Shown: positions 8,024 through 17,414, counted from the first letter of the stretch. The stretch: 64,000 nt of DNA from Nitrospira sp. (GCA_016873495.1 VGXC01000011.1:22114-86113), one strand, 5' to 3'. Notes: generated by a model not told the origin, from the letters alone. Made by a program: numbers and translations.

Positions 8024-8431
8024 GTGGCCGACCCCTTTTCGATCCTCAACGTGTTGGGGCCGTATCGTGAACCGCACGAGCCGGCACTCTCGTACGACTA
8101 TGCCATCCAGCGTCCCAACTGGCCGACGGCCCATGCCGTCCGCGTGAAGGTCTCGCTGGCGGAGGAACTCGACTACCTGAAGACGGGGGTGCTGGGTCTG
8201 TCCGGCGGCAGCCCGGGCCAGCAGCTCCGGATGAATCAATTGTTGACGAAGCGCATCGCGGACCGCAAGTTGCAGATCGCCAATGATGAAGGATTGTTCT
8301 CGCAGCGGCTGGACGTGAAAATCGATCCGTTCACTGGGCCCTTCGCGCATCTGTTCCCTCGGCTGGAGGCATGGATGCAGGAGAATAAGGCGGCCCTTCG
8401 GCAGGAAGTCCAGCAAGCGGCCGGAATCTAA
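8024..8431 (+). CDS. Conserved hypothetical protein
   Basis: 135 residues, no signal peptide, membrane segment or metal motif. The sequence is polar, mostly helical in the second half (LRMNQLLTKRIADRKLQ, LEAWMQENKAALRQEVQQ) and has proline/tyrosine-rich N-terminal segments. The GTG start lies two bases after the rhodanese stop, so it is probably translated from the same message as the rhodanese. I do not recognise the family. Confidence 0.65.
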   Translation: MADPFSILNVLGPYREPHEPALSYDYAIQRPNWPTAHAVRVKVSLAEELDYLKTGVLGLSGGSPGQQLRMNQLLTKRIADRKLQIANDEGLFSQRLDVKIDPFTGPFAHLFPRLEAWMQENKAALRQEVQQAAGI

Positions 8432-8496
8432 ACGGCCTACTCCGGTCCCTCCTCGCCGAAACCTTCAAAAAGTCCATAAATTTCTGCCGTTATTTG

Positions 8497-8529
8497 TGTC
8501 CCCAGAATCTGTGGATAAGGCTGGGGACA
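8497..8529. other. Perfect DnaA-box sequence inside an inverted repeat
   Basis: The consensus DnaA-box sequence TTATCCACA is present on the minus strand at 8510-8518. It is flanked by perfect 9-base arms TGTCCCCAG (8497-8505) and CTGGGGACA (8521-8529). It lies in the 278-base gap between the hypothetical gene at 8024 and the convergent gene ending at 8710. No other DnaA boxes or AT-rich unwinding region are visible, so an origin is unlikely; a terminator or titration site is possible. Confidence 0.45.
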
Positions 8530-8709
8530 AGTGGTCCCGGGCAGGAAAAATATGCGGTCTGGACGCAGGCGGAACAGAGTGCTCAACTTTTAGGCATTGT
8601 GGTGGTCGGATAGCCCCCTACTAGATATAGTGGACCACGTAGTTTCTCCCAATGGTAAGTCTGGCCCTGAGCATAGCTTGTGCACAAGCCAGGCTTGGCG
8701 CGAAGCGTT

Positions 8710-9375
8710 TTAGAAGAGTTGGCGGAAGGTTTTCGAGTGAACCCCGGACTCGTCGGCGAAGCCCAGCGAGGCCTGATCGGGGCGGCCGGTATCGTTCAAA
8801 TCGATGCGGTAATGGCCACGCACGGCTTCCATCGCGGTCTCGAACGGGACCGCTTGCGGGTAGAGTTCGCCGGGCGCGTGGGCGCCGCGCGCCAGCACGC
8901 CGATCGCCGCAGGCCTGGCAAATTGCGCGTCGGAAAAAATATAAATATCCGCAATCGCATGGTCGCCCAACTTGTGGCCCGGTGAGGTGGCGGGTAGCAT
9001 GGCGGACAGCTGGTTGGCCAGCCGGGCGTCGCGCAACCGTTTTAAGAGGCCGACGATCTGGCTCTCCGTGGCTTGCGGCGAGACGACGATGCCCACGGCG
9101 TTGATCTCGGGGATGGCGGTTTTGACTTTGAACATGACCGGGGCTGCGTCCGGTTCCTCCATGACGGACGCCGGAGTCGGCTCGGGCGCGACCGCCGGCT
9201 TTTGCTTGGAACTGGGAATGTAGAGCCACATGAGCAGCCAGAGGCCGAAGATGACCCCGAAGACGACGACGAGGGGATGGGCGCCGGCCCGCTTGCCTTC
9301 TTCGTAGGGGCCCGTCTCGGGGCTCGCCGATTCTTGGGTCGAGGGGCCGGCGGTCCGGTCTTGTTCGTTGTTCAT
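8710..9375 (-). CDS. Single-pass membrane protein of unknown function
   Basis: About 221 residues. A polar cytoplasmic N-terminus is followed by one membrane helix (about residues 34-51, VVVFGVIFGLWLLMWLYI) and then a proline-rich linker and a soluble domain. It starts 27 bases after the stop of mazG on the same strand, so it is probably co-transcribed. The start at 9373-9375 (MNNEQD) avoids overlap with mazG but has only a weak ribosome binding site. The family is not recognised. Confidence 0.7.
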   Translation of the reverse strand: MNNEQDRTAGPSTQESASPETGPYEEGKRAGAHPLVVVFGVIFGLWLLMWLYIPSSKQKPAVAPEPTPASVMEEPDAAPVMFKVKTAIPEINAVGIVVSPQATESQIVGLLKRLRDARLANQLSAMLPATSPGHKLGDHAIADIYIFSDAQFARPAAIGVLARGAHAPGELYPQAVPFETAMEAVRGHYRIDLNDTGRPDQASLGFADESGVHSKTFRQLF

Positions 9376-9401
9376 GAGCGTGCTCGTACGCGCCAGCTTG
9401 G

Positions 9402-10253
9402 TTACCGGCTCGCGTCGCTGTCGGTGGTGGACGCAGCCAAGACCCGTTTGGCGTCGTTCCATAACGAGTCCAGCTCGTCCAGCGTCATGTCGTCGAGCGC
9501 ACGCCCGGCTCGTGCCGCAGCGGCCTCCATCAGCTGGAAGCGGGCCACGAACCGGTTGGTGGACCCGCGCAGGGCTTCTTCCGGGTTGACCTTGACGAAC
9601 CGCGCCAGGTTCACCATCGCGAAGAACAAATCCCCGAACTCCGATTCGATCCGGTCGGCCTTGTCGTCGGTGTTGTCCGCCACAGCCTCGCGCAATTCAC
9701 GGACTTCTTCTTCGATTTTTACCATCACGCGCTCGGTCCCCTCCCGGGTATGGGGCCAGTCGAAGCCCACCCGCGAGGCGCGCGCTTGCACTTGAAAAGC
9801 CCGCAGGAGCGCCGGCAGCGTCTTGGGGACGCCGTGTAATGCGGACTCGGTCTGGCCGGCCCGCGCCCGTTCGTCCCGTTTGATTTGTTCCCAATTCGAA
9901 TAGACCTGATCGGGAGAGAGGCGGTCTTCCCCTTGCGGTTGCTCCTGCGTGTCGAACACGTGGGGGTGGCGGCGAACCAGTTTGTCGGCCAGCTGCTCCA
10001 GTACCTCGGCGATCGTGAACGTGCCCATTTCCGCGCCGATTTGGGCATGAAACAGGACCTGAAGAAACAGGTCGCCCAGCTCTTCGCGAAGCTTGCGGGG
10101 ATCCTGTTGGTCGATAGTTTCGAGGACTTCGTACGCCTCTTCGATCAGATAGGGCTTCAACGACTCGTGCGTTTGCTTGCGGTCCCAGGGACAACCGTCT
10201 GGCGCGCGCAGTTTCGCCATCAACTCGACCAACCGATCGAAAGACTCCGACAT
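9402..10253 (-). CDS. mazG: Nucleoside triphosphate pyrophosphohydrolase
   Basis: 283 residues with two MazG domains, the usual full-length form. The first has DGCPWDRKQTHESLKPYLIEEAYE and the metal-binding ExxE...ExxD helix (LREELGDLFLQVLFHA). The second repeats it with KIEEEVRELREA and SEFGDLFFAMVNLARF. The enzyme hydrolyses dNTPs and NTPs to monophosphate and pyrophosphate, a house-cleaning and (p)ppGpp-related role in other bacteria. It is upstream of a membrane protein on the same strand and divergent from the DUF1844 gene. Confidence 0.95.
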   Translation of the reverse strand: MSESFDRLVELMAKLRAPDGCPWDRKQTHESLKPYLIEEAYEVLETIDQQDPRKLREELGDLFLQVLFHAQIGAEMGTFTIAEVLEQLADKLVRRHPHVFDTQEQPQGEDRLSPDQVYSNWEQIKRDERARAGQTESALHGVPKTLPALLRAFQVQARASRVGFDWPHTREGTERVMVKIEEEVRELREAVADNTDDKADRIESEFGDLFFAMVNLARFVKVNPEEALRGSTNRFVARFQLMEAAAARAGRALDDMTLDELDSLWNDAKRVLAASTTDSDASR

Positions 10254-10391
10254 GCCGTTCTCCTCAAACCGCCCGCATTATACCTGTTTTGCGGCCGGCT
10301 TCAATGAGCTGCCCGCGGCCCGATCGGTTGCGCGGCGTCTTGAAAATATGATACCGTAACCCCGCGTAGACGTGGATGTTTGGAGCTGAAC

Positions 10392-10817
10392 ATGGGCGCA
10401 GAAAACGAAGAAGGATTCGTCGTTCGCGATCGGCGCGGCCGTTCGGATGACCAGGGCTCCGTTTCGTCAGGGACCCCACAGGCCGAGGCGCTGAAGCGGG
10501 ATGCGCCGATGGCTTCGCAGGGCGATCAGGCTGCGGCCCACGAGTCGGGTCTGCCGGTGACGTTTTCGTCCTTCGTGTTTTCGCTCGGCACCTCGGCGTT
10601 GATGATGATGGGGGAACGATTGGACCCCCGGCAGCCTCAGGTGCCCGTAAATCTCGGGCAAGCCAAGGAAATCATCGATATCCTGTCGATGCTGGAGAGT
10701 AAGACGAAAGGCAATCTGACCACGGAGGAGCAGGCGGTGCTGGATGATCTGCTGTATGCCCTGCGAATAAAGTACGTGGACCTGGCGTCGGGCAAACCAG
10801 CCGCCAAATCGCCTTGA
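10392..10817 (+). CDS. DUF1844 domain protein
   Basis: About 141 residues. The first 50 are polar and probably disordered. The rest matches the DUF1844 family, with FSSFVFSLGTSALMMMG, VNLGQAKEIIDILSMLE and LLYALRIKYVDLA. The biochemical role of the family is not known. The ATG at 10392 has GGAG eight bases upstream; a TTG four codons earlier is less likely. It diverges from mazG and is followed 130 bases later by the metallopeptidase gene. Confidence 0.85.
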   Translation: MGAENEEGFVVRDRRGRSDDQGSVSSGTPQAEALKRDAPMASQGDQAAAHESGLPVTFSSFVFSLGTSALMMMGERLDPRQPQVPVNLGQAKEIIDILSMLESKTKGNLTTEEQAVLDDLLYALRIKYVDLASGKPAAKSP

Positions 10818-10947
10818 TCAAGGGCGTTGCCCTGCCGCACTGTTCTTCTCTCCTCGTCCAGCCTCCGTGTCCGTTGCGTCTGCAAGTGTGGCCAAGTCCG
10901 GCGGCACCGGGCCCCGGTCTCCTCAACACTGGACCGAGCAAACTGCG

Positions 10948-12201
10948 ATGACACTCCATCTGCAGATGGCGCTCCGTTCTCCGGCGTTGCCGCTCCTGGC
11001 CGGCCTCTGGTGCTGTGTGGCGTGGGGAGGCGGGCACCAGCAAGGGGAAGGGCGCGACGTGCTTGCCCTCGCTCAGGACCAGCCGCCGTCCGTCGGCGCG
11101 TCCGATCCATTCAATCGATGGGAGGGCGCAGCGGCCCCGAGCTGGGCGGCCCAGGCCTGGGCCGCCGGCGGATGGGCGTTGCTCGACCGGGGCGATGCCC
11201 GGGGCGCGCAGCAGGCGTTTGCGGCGGCGGCGGAACTGGTTCCCCACGAAGCCGTCTACTGGGTCGGCCTGGGACTCAGTTGGCATCGGGCGCGGCGGGA
11301 TGGCCTAGCCCTGCCGGCGCTTGAACATGCCTTGGTGCTCGATCCGCATGTCGGGCAAGCGCACAAACTCCTAGGCGATATTTTGGAACGTCAGGGGGAC
11401 GTCCGGGGCGCCTTGACCCATTTCGAAATCGCGCTGCGGCAGGATCCGGCCGATGTCGAAGTGAAGGAGCGTCTCCCCGGGCTGCGGCGCGCGGCCCAGT
11501 TCGAAGCCACCCTGAGCCGCCTGTTCAACCAGCACTTTGTCGTGGCCTACCAGGGGATTCAGAACCGAGCCACTGCGTTGCAGGTGGCCCAGCAATTGGA
11601 TCGGACGGCCGAGCAGGTGGGGCGCCTCTTCGACTATATGCCGCAGGATTCCTTTGTCGTCATCCTGTATCCGCGCGAACAGTTTCGATCCGTGACCGGA
11701 AGCCCCCGTTGGGCCGGCGGCTTTTTCGACGGCCGCCTGCACCTGCCCGTCGAGAGCCTGGCCGATCAGCCGCAGGATTGGCAGGCGCTGCTTGCGCACG
11801 AGTATGCCCATGCGGTTGTGCATCGGCTCAGCGCGGGCCAGGCCCCGACCTGGTTGCAGGAAGGGTTGGCGCTCTACTGTGAAGATCCGTCCGGCTCCGC
11901 TCCGCTGTCGTTGCGTGTGGCGGACGAGACGGAGTTGCGGCAAGCCCAGAATCGTTTCCAGGGGGAGTCGCCGCGTGCCGCCGCCGAGGCTTATGCCGAG
12001 AGCGCGCAGATGGTGCGCGCGTTGATCAAGAAGCACGGCCTGGAAAAAATCCGTCGTCTCCTCCGCGCCTTGGCGGAGGCGCCGAATTTCGACGAGGCCT
12101 TTGCATCCGTATTGGGAGAGCCGTTCCGCGGCATGGCCGGAGGGCCGGATTCCACCGGTTCCCGTCCCGTCGGTCGTGCGGCAGGAGGCACCGCAGGGTG
12201 A
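10948..12201 (+). CDS. TPR protein with gluzincin-type (peptidase MA-like) metalloprotease domain
   Basis: About 417 residues. A hydrophobic N-terminal segment (RSPALPLLAGLWCCVAWGG) suggests export. Residues about 60-180 form TPR-like helical pairs (AWAAGGWALLDRGDARGAQQAF, AHKLLGDILERQGDVRGAL). The C-terminal half has a peptidase-MA-like domain with zinc motif HEYAH (about residues 284-288) and the downstream glutamate in WLQEGLALYCED. Zinc-dependent proteolysis in the envelope is expected, with no substrate suggested. The start is uncertain, since no good ribosome binding site is seen at 10948 or at the ATG at 10966. The stop overlaps the NtrY start by one base, so production of the two proteins is probably coupled. 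Confidence 0.8.
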   Translation: MTLHLQMALRSPALPLLAGLWCCVAWGGGHQQGEGRDVLALAQDQPPSVGASDPFNRWEGAAAPSWAAQAWAAGGWALLDRGDARGAQQAFAAAAELVPHEAVYWVGLGLSWHRARRDGLALPALEHALVLDPHVGQAHKLLGDILERQGDVRGALTHFEIALRQDPADVEVKERLPGLRRAAQFEATLSRLFNQHFVVAYQGIQNRATALQVAQQLDRTAEQVGRLFDYMPQDSFVVILYPREQFRSVTGSPRWAGGFFDGRLHLPVESLADQPQDWQALLAHEYAHAVVHRLSAGQAPTWLQEGLALYCEDPSGSAPLSLRVADETELRQAQNRFQGESPRAAAEAYAESAQMVRALIKKHGLEKIRRLLRALAEAPNFDEAFASVLGEPFRGMAGGPDSTGSRPVGRAAGGTAG

Positions 12202-14474
12202 TGCCCGATCCGACCAAACCAGAGCCCGTCGAAGAAACGGTCGCGGAAGGCGAGCGCCGGAAATTTTACTCGCGTCCGGTCTGGATCGTGCTGCTGCTGC
12301 TCCTTCCCTGTTTGGCACTGACCTACTACTACGCCCAGGATGTTTCCCGGTACGCGGTGCCCGGCCCCTCCGATTCCGATTCACTGCTGCCGAGTCCGAG
12401 CTATGCCTTCGTCCTCTTGCTGGTCAATCTGGACCTGATCGGACTGGTTGTCCTGACGTTGCTTCTGTCCCGGAACCTGATCAAGGCCTATTTCGAGCGG
12501 CGGCACCGTTTGGTCGGGTCCGGATTCCGGGCAAAGCTGGTGGCGGCCTTCATCGGATTCGCCTTGATCCCGACGATGCTGCTCGCAGTCGTGGCCAGCG
12601 GGCTCGTCAACAAGGCGGTCGATGTCTGGTTCAGCGAGCAGATCGAACAGGTGCTGGCGGACTCCTACGACGTGGCGCGGATGCATCACGAGGGCCATAC
12701 GGTTTTGGCGGTGAACAGCGCCCGCGCCATCAGCCGCGAGATTTTCCGCGAGGAGATGCTGATCCCCGAGCAGCGGGAATTGCTGATCGCTACGATGGAT
12801 CGGAAGCGGGCCGAACACAATCTGGCCGGCGTGGAGGTCTATTCGGCGAAAATGGAGCCGCTGACCAAGACGACGGATCGGGCTGTGCCCGCCTCCGTGT
12901 TGGATCTGCCGATCGGGCAACTGGTGCTGCAGGTGTTGAAAGAAAAAAAGGAGCTGACGTCGGCGCAGGAGGCGCAAACCGGCCGGCTGATCCGCGCGGC
13001 GGTTCCGATTGCCTCCAATGCCCGCGAGGGCGAGGTGGACGGCGTCGTGGTGGTGGATGCCTATGTACCGGAGTCCCTGCTGGCCAAGATGGAAGGGATC
13101 TCGCGCCAGTATACGGAATACCGGCAGATTAAAGCGCTGCGCAATCCGATCAAAGTCGGGGCCTACCTGTTCGTGGCCGTGGTGACGGTCATGATCCTGT
13201 TCGGCGCCACCTGGTTCGGTTTCTATGTGGCACGCGGCATTACGGTGCCGATTCAGCGGCTGGCCGAGGCCACAGAGGCGGTGGCCCACGGCAACCTCAA
13301 TGTCAGGCTGGACGTGAAGGCGACCGACGAGATCGGCACGCTCGTGGAATCCTTCAATCGGATGACGGCCGATCTGAAGGGGAGCAAGTCGAAGCTGGAG
13401 GAGGCGAACGTGTCGCTGCGGCAGTCCAACGTGGAGCTGGACCGCCGGCGCGCCTATACCCAGGCCGTGGTGGACACCATCGCCTCCGGGGTGCTGTCGA
13501 TCGACAAGAACGGCGCGATCACGACCTTCAATCCCTCGGCGGAGCGAATCCTCGGCGTGCTGGGCAACCAGATGCGCGGCCGGCCGGTCAACGAGGCCTT
13601 TAAGGAACTGGGCGTGGAGCTGTTCCAAAGCGCCTATGACCGCATGCTGGCGGAGCGTCGCGACAGCTTCTCGTTGGAAGGGCCGCTGGATGTGCAGGGC
13701 AAGTTTCTCACCATCGGATTGAACTGCTCTCGGATGCGCGACGATGCTGGGAACGACTTGGGGTTCGTGTTCGTGTTCGAAGATTTGACCGAGCTGATCA
13801 AGGCGCAGAAGACCGCCGCCTGGCAAGAGGTGGCCCAGCGGATCGCGCACGAGATCAAGAACCCACTCACGCCTATTCAGCTGTCAGCCCAGCGGTTGCG
13901 CAAGAAGTTTTTCGAAAAGTCGCCGGACTTTGAGGCGATCTTCGACGAGTCCACGACGGTGATTGTGAACGAGGTGAACAGCCTCAAGCAGATGGTGGAC
14001 GAATTTTCGAAATTCGCGCGGATGCCGGCCCCCCGCATGGCCAAAGAGTCGCTGCACGACATCATTCAAGACGTGGTGGCCCTCTACCGAGGCGCGCATC
14101 GGGAGATCGAGTGGGTGGTGGAGCTGGACGACACGCTGCCTCCGATGAACCTGGACCGGGAACAGATGAAGCGAGCGTTCGTGAATCTCCTGGACAATGC
14201 CGCGCAGGCGATGAACCACAAGGGGCGGCTGTGGATTACGACCCGCTACGAGGCCAAGCGGCACCGGTCGGTGGTGAGCGTGGCGGACGAAGGGGTGGGC
14301 ATCAATCCCGAGGATCAAGAGAAGCTCTTCGTGCCGTACTTCTCGCGAAAGCGGACCGGCACCGGACTGGGGTTGGCGATCGTGCACCGCATCATCACGG
14401 ATCACGATGGGCAGATTCGCGCAGCCAACAACCAGCCGAAGGGCGCCGTGTTTACGATCGAGTTGCCGGTGTGA
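12201..14474 (+). CDS. ntrY: NtrY-like sensor histidine kinase
   Basis: About 757 residues. Three hydrophobic helices (about residues 25-45, 62-88 and 110-138) open the protein. A periplasmic or sensor region follows, then a fourth helix near 315-340 and a HAMP domain (GITVPIQRLAEATEAVAHG). A PAS domain (VVDTIASGVLSIDKNG), HisKA with phosphorylatable H in VAQRIAHEIKNPLTPIQ, and an HATPase domain (VNLLDNAAQAM, GTGLGLAIV) complete it. This domain order is that of NtrY, which senses nitrogen or redox state in proteobacteria; the signal here is unknown. Its partner regulator lies 96 bases downstream. The gap holds a GTGAAGCGTGAAG-like repeat and ACGAGATACGAGA-like short repeats. Confidence 0.92.
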   Translation: MPDPTKPEPVEETVAEGERRKFYSRPVWIVLLLLLPCLALTYYYAQDVSRYAVPGPSDSDSLLPSPSYAFVLLLVNLDLIGLVVLTLLLSRNLIKAYFERRHRLVGSGFRAKLVAAFIGFALIPTMLLAVVASGLVNKAVDVWFSEQIEQVLADSYDVARMHHEGHTVLAVNSARAISREIFREEMLIPEQRELLIATMDRKRAEHNLAGVEVYSAKMEPLTKTTDRAVPASVLDLPIGQLVLQVLKEKKELTSAQEAQTGRLIRAAVPIASNAREGEVDGVVVVDAYVPESLLAKMEGISRQYTEYRQIKALRNPIKVGAYLFVAVVTVMILFGATWFGFYVARGITVPIQRLAEATEAVAHGNLNVRLDVKATDEIGTLVESFNRMTADLKGSKSKLEEANVSLRQSNVELDRRRAYTQAVVDTIASGVLSIDKNGAITTFNPSAERILGVLGNQMRGRPVNEAFKELGVELFQSAYDRMLAERRDSFSLEGPLDVQGKFLTIGLNCSRMRDDAGNDLGFVFVFEDLTELIKAQKTAAWQEVAQRIAHEIKNPLTPIQLSAQRLRKKFFEKSPDFEAIFDESTTVIVNEVNSLKQMVDEFSKFARMPAPRMAKESLHDIIQDVVALYRGAHREIEWVVELDDTLPPMNLDREQMKRAFVNLLDNAAQAMNHKGRLWITTRYEAKRHRSVVSVADEGVGINPEDQEKLFVPYFSRKRTGTGLGLAIVHRIITDHDGQIRAANNQPKGAVFTIELPV

Positions 14475-14570
14475 CGTGAAGCGTGAAGAAAGAGAACCTC
14501 TCTATCAACAACGCGATACGAACGACGAGATACGAGAGACGTTTTTGACCGACGAGGAACGAGGAGAAGA

Positions 14571-15953
14571 ATGGCTGAATCGATTCTGATCGTGGACGAC
14601 GAACCGGGCATCCTCAGCAGCGTCAGTCGGATTCTTGAGGATGAAGGCTATCAGGTGTCGGTCGCCAAAAGCGGCGCCGAGGCGCTCAAGATGATCGCCG
14701 CCGAGCCGCCCGATCTCGTGATGCTGGACATCTGGATGCCCGAGATGGACGGGTTGGAGACCTTGAAGAAGATCAAGGAGCAGGCCCCGAAATTCCAGGT
14801 CATGATGATGTCGGGCCACGGGTCCATCGAGACGGCGGTCAAAGCCATCAAGCTGGGAGCCTATGATTATATCGAGAAGCCCCTTTCGCTGGATAACATC
14901 ATGCTGCGGGTCCGGCATGCGCTCGATCAGCGCCGCCTGGAAGAAGAAAATCTCAAGCTGCGGACGACGGTCGCGCGGCGGTTCGAGCTGGTGGGGACGT
15001 CCCCGGTCATGGAGAAGCTGCGGCAGCTCATCGAGACCGCCGGCCCGACCACCGGCCGGGTCCTGCTCGCCGGGGAGAACGGCACCGGCAAGGAGCTGGT
15101 GGCCAGGGCGATCCATATGGCCAGCCCGCGCCGGGACAAGCCCTTCGTGGCCGTCAACTGCGCGGCGATTCCCGAAACCCTGATCGAGAGCGAGTTGCTC
15201 GGCCATGAGCGGGGCTCGTTCACCGGGGCCACGACGCAGAAGCGGGGGCAGTTCGAACAGGCGGACGGGGGGACCCTGTTTCTGGACGAGATCGGGGACA
15301 TGAGCCTGAGCACTCAGGCTAAGGTATTGCGGGTGTTGCAGGAGCAGCAGTTCACGCGCGTCGGCGGCAACAAGCTGATCAAGGTGGACGTGCGGGTGAT
15401 CGCCGCGTCGAACAAGAACCTGGCCAAGGAGATCGAAAAAGGCACCTTCCGCGAGGACCTGTTCTACCGGCTGAACGTGCTGCCGATCGAGGTTCCTCCG
15501 CTGCGCGATCGGCGGGAGGACATTCCGCTGTTGGTCACACATTTTCTGCACATGGCGGCGGAGGAGCAGGGGCTGAAGCTCAAAGAAGTGGAGGAGGGGG
15601 CGCTGGCCGTGCTGCAGGCCTATGAGTGGCCGGGGAACATTCGCGAGCTGCGCAATCTGATCGAGCGGTTGCTGATCATGGTGCCGGGGCCGGTGATCGA
15701 GGCTTCGGACATCGAAGGGTTTCTGCAAGCCAAGCCGGCATCCGGCCCCGCGTCCGGCTCGATCGCACTTGTCGGCCAGTCCTACGACTCGCTCAAGGAC
15801 GCCCGCAACGCCTTCGAGCGGGACTATATTGCCCGCAAACTCCGCGAGCACAGTTGGAACGTTTCCCGCACGGCCGACGAACTCAAGATCGAACGCAGCC
15901 ATCTGCATCGAAAGATCAAGCTGTTGAACATCGAACTGCGGCCGGAGCACTAG
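14571..15953 (+). CDS. ntrX: NtrX/NtrC-family sigma-54-dependent response regulator
   Basis: 460 residues. Receiver domain (1-120) with phosphoacceptor D in LVMLDIWMPEMDG and lysine in YIEKPLS. AAA+ domain (140-370) has Walker A GENGTGKE, Walker B GGTLFLDEIGD and an arginine-finger region. The sigma-54 contact loop reads GSFTGA rather than the usual GAFTGA. The C-terminal Fis-type helix-turn-helix is near 420-455 (NVSRTADELKIERSHLHRKI). It pairs with the adjacent NtrY kinase. The altered loop may change sigma-54 activation, although substitutions here occur in the NtrX group. Confidence 0.93.
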   Translation: MAESILIVDDEPGILSSVSRILEDEGYQVSVAKSGAEALKMIAAEPPDLVMLDIWMPEMDGLETLKKIKEQAPKFQVMMMSGHGSIETAVKAIKLGAYDYIEKPLSLDNIMLRVRHALDQRRLEEENLKLRTTVARRFELVGTSPVMEKLRQLIETAGPTTGRVLLAGENGTGKELVARAIHMASPRRDKPFVAVNCAAIPETLIESELLGHERGSFTGATTQKRGQFEQADGGTLFLDEIGDMSLSTQAKVLRVLQEQQFTRVGGNKLIKVDVRVIAASNKNLAKEIEKGTFREDLFYRLNVLPIEVPPLRDRREDIPLLVTHFLHMAAEEQGLKLKEVEEGALAVLQAYEWPGNIRELRNLIERLLIMVPGPVIEASDIEGFLQAKPASGPASGSIALVGQSYDSLKDARNAFERDYIARKLREHSWNVSRTADELKIERSHLHRKIKLLNIELRPEH

Positions 15954-16061
15954 GCTGGTTGTCTGCAAGAGGTTCCGACCCTCTTCTCTGGCCGTGGGCC
16001 ATATTCGTCCGTCATTTCGGGCATTATGCAACGATCAACCGTTTTGTAAGGATTATGAACC

Positions 16062-17414
16062 ATGGCTGAGACTGTCCGGAGCGTCACCATTGAAAAACTC
16101 GTCCAGGGGGGGCGTGGTCTTGTGCGCCAACAAAATGGGAAGGTCGTACTCGTGCGCGGGGCGATCGCGGGCGAGACTGTGTCGCTGGTGGAGGGAGGCA
16201 AGCACAAGGGTGTCCAGGAGGCGAGGGTCGGCAAGGTACTGGTCGCCTCGCCGGATCGGGTGGCGGCGCCTTGCCCCGTCTACGAGCAGTGCGGGGGCTG
16301 CCAGTTGCAGCACCTCGGTTACGAGGCGCAGCTCGTTCAGAAGCGGGCGATCCTGCAGGAGACGCTGGCCCGCGTGGGCAAGATCACGGCGATCGACCTC
16401 CCTCCGGTGATTCCCTCTCCGGACCCCTATGGCTATCGCAGCACGGTCCGGTTCATGGTTTTTCGCCCGGTGAAGGCCCAGAAGAAGGCTCAGGAGAAGG
16501 GACCAGGGCAAGAGAAAGAGCGGGGACAAGGGAATCGTCTGGCGTTGGGGTTTCATCGGGAGGGTTCGCACGAGCCGGTGCCTGCCGCCGGGTGCCTGTT
16601 GGCCTCCGAACCGATGCGGGAGGCTGCGGCCCTGATCGATGAGCGGCTGACTATGGGAAAGCGCCTGTCGCTGCATCTGGAATCGGTTGAGATCCGGTAC
16701 TCGATTGCATCCGGGTCGCTGCTGTTGATCCATCACACGGGACCTGCCAAACCGGATGAAGCGCAGACCGTCTTCGAATTGTTTCAGGATATGCCGAAGC
16801 TCGTAGGGCAGGTGCTCGTGGCCCAGAACGGCAAGCGTTGGGTCCAGGGACAGGGCTGGATCGAAGACCGATTGGACGAGATGACCTTCAGAATCAGCGA
16901 CCGGTCGTTCATGCAGACCCACTGGCGCCTCGCGGAGGTCTTGTCGAAGACGATCACCGGCTGGTTGGGACCGTTGGGGGGGGTGCGGGTGTTGGAGTTG
17001 TATGCCGGCATCGGCATGCTGGGGCTGCCCCTGGCCCGCGCCGGCGCGCTGGTCACGGAAGTGGAGGCGAACGAGGCAGCGCTGGCCGATTGCCGTCACG
17101 CCGCGAAAGTGAACCACATCGGCCGCTGCCGGTTCCGGCCGCTCACGGCCGAGGCGATGCTGGCCGAGGCGCGACCCGGTGAGTACGACCTGATCCTTAT
17201 GGACCCGCCCCGCACCGGCTTGAGTGCGGACTGTGTTCAGGAATTGCTGCGAGTCGGGCCGGGGCGGCTGCTCTACCTGTCCTGCGATCCGGCGACGCTC
17301 GGGCGCGATCTGGGGCGCCTGGCCGGCGGCGGCTACAAGGTGGCACGGTTGCAGGCCTTCGACATGTTTCCGCAGACGGCGCATATCGAAACGCTCGTCG
17401 AACTCACTCGTTGA
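16062..17414 (+). CDS. rlmD: 23S rRNA (uracil-C5)-methyltransferase, RlmD/RumA family
   Basis: 450 residues. A TRAM domain (1-60, SVTIEKLVQGGRGL) precedes the [4Fe-4S] cysteines CPVYEQCGGCQLQHL. The C-terminal methyltransferase domain has the SAM motif VLELYAGIGMLGLPLA, the DPPRTGL motif and the catalytic cysteine in YLSCDPATLGRDL. The enzyme methylates a uridine of 23S rRNA, but RlmC, RlmD and TrmA are not separable here, so the symbol is provisional. A lysine/glutamine-rich insert (about residues 140-165) is unusual for the family. Confidence 0.85.
   Translation: MAETVRSVTIEKLVQGGRGLVRQQNGKVVLVRGAIAGETVSLVEGGKHKGVQEARVGKVLVASPDRVAAPCPVYEQCGGCQLQHLGYEAQLVQKRAILQETLARVGKITAIDLPPVIPSPDPYGYRSTVRFMVFRPVKAQKKAQEKGPGQEKERGQGNRLALGFHREGSHEPVPAAGCLLASEPMREAAALIDERLTMGKRLSLHLESVEIRYSIASGSLLLIHHTGPAKPDEAQTVFELFQDMPKLVGQVLVAQNGKRWVQGQGWIEDRLDEMTFRISDRSFMQTHWRLAEVLSKTITGWLGPLGGVRVLELYAGIGMLGLPLARAGALVTEVEANEAALADCRHAAKVNHIGRCRFRPLTAEAMLAEARPGEYDLILMDPPRTGLSADCVQELLRVGPGRLLYLSCDPATLGRDLGRLAGGGYKVARLQAFDMFPQTAHIETLVELTR

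Noticed and set aside
8497..8529. Replication origin
   Set aside because: A single DnaA box with no cluster, no dnaA or gyrB genes and no AT-rich unwinding region nearby.
12381..13850. 489-residue minus-strand frame
   Set aside because: Antisense to the NtrY gene, His/Arg/Gln-rich and without domains.
14505..16031. 508-residue minus-strand frame
   Set aside because: Antisense to the NtrX gene; composition is typical of a GC-rich shadow frame.
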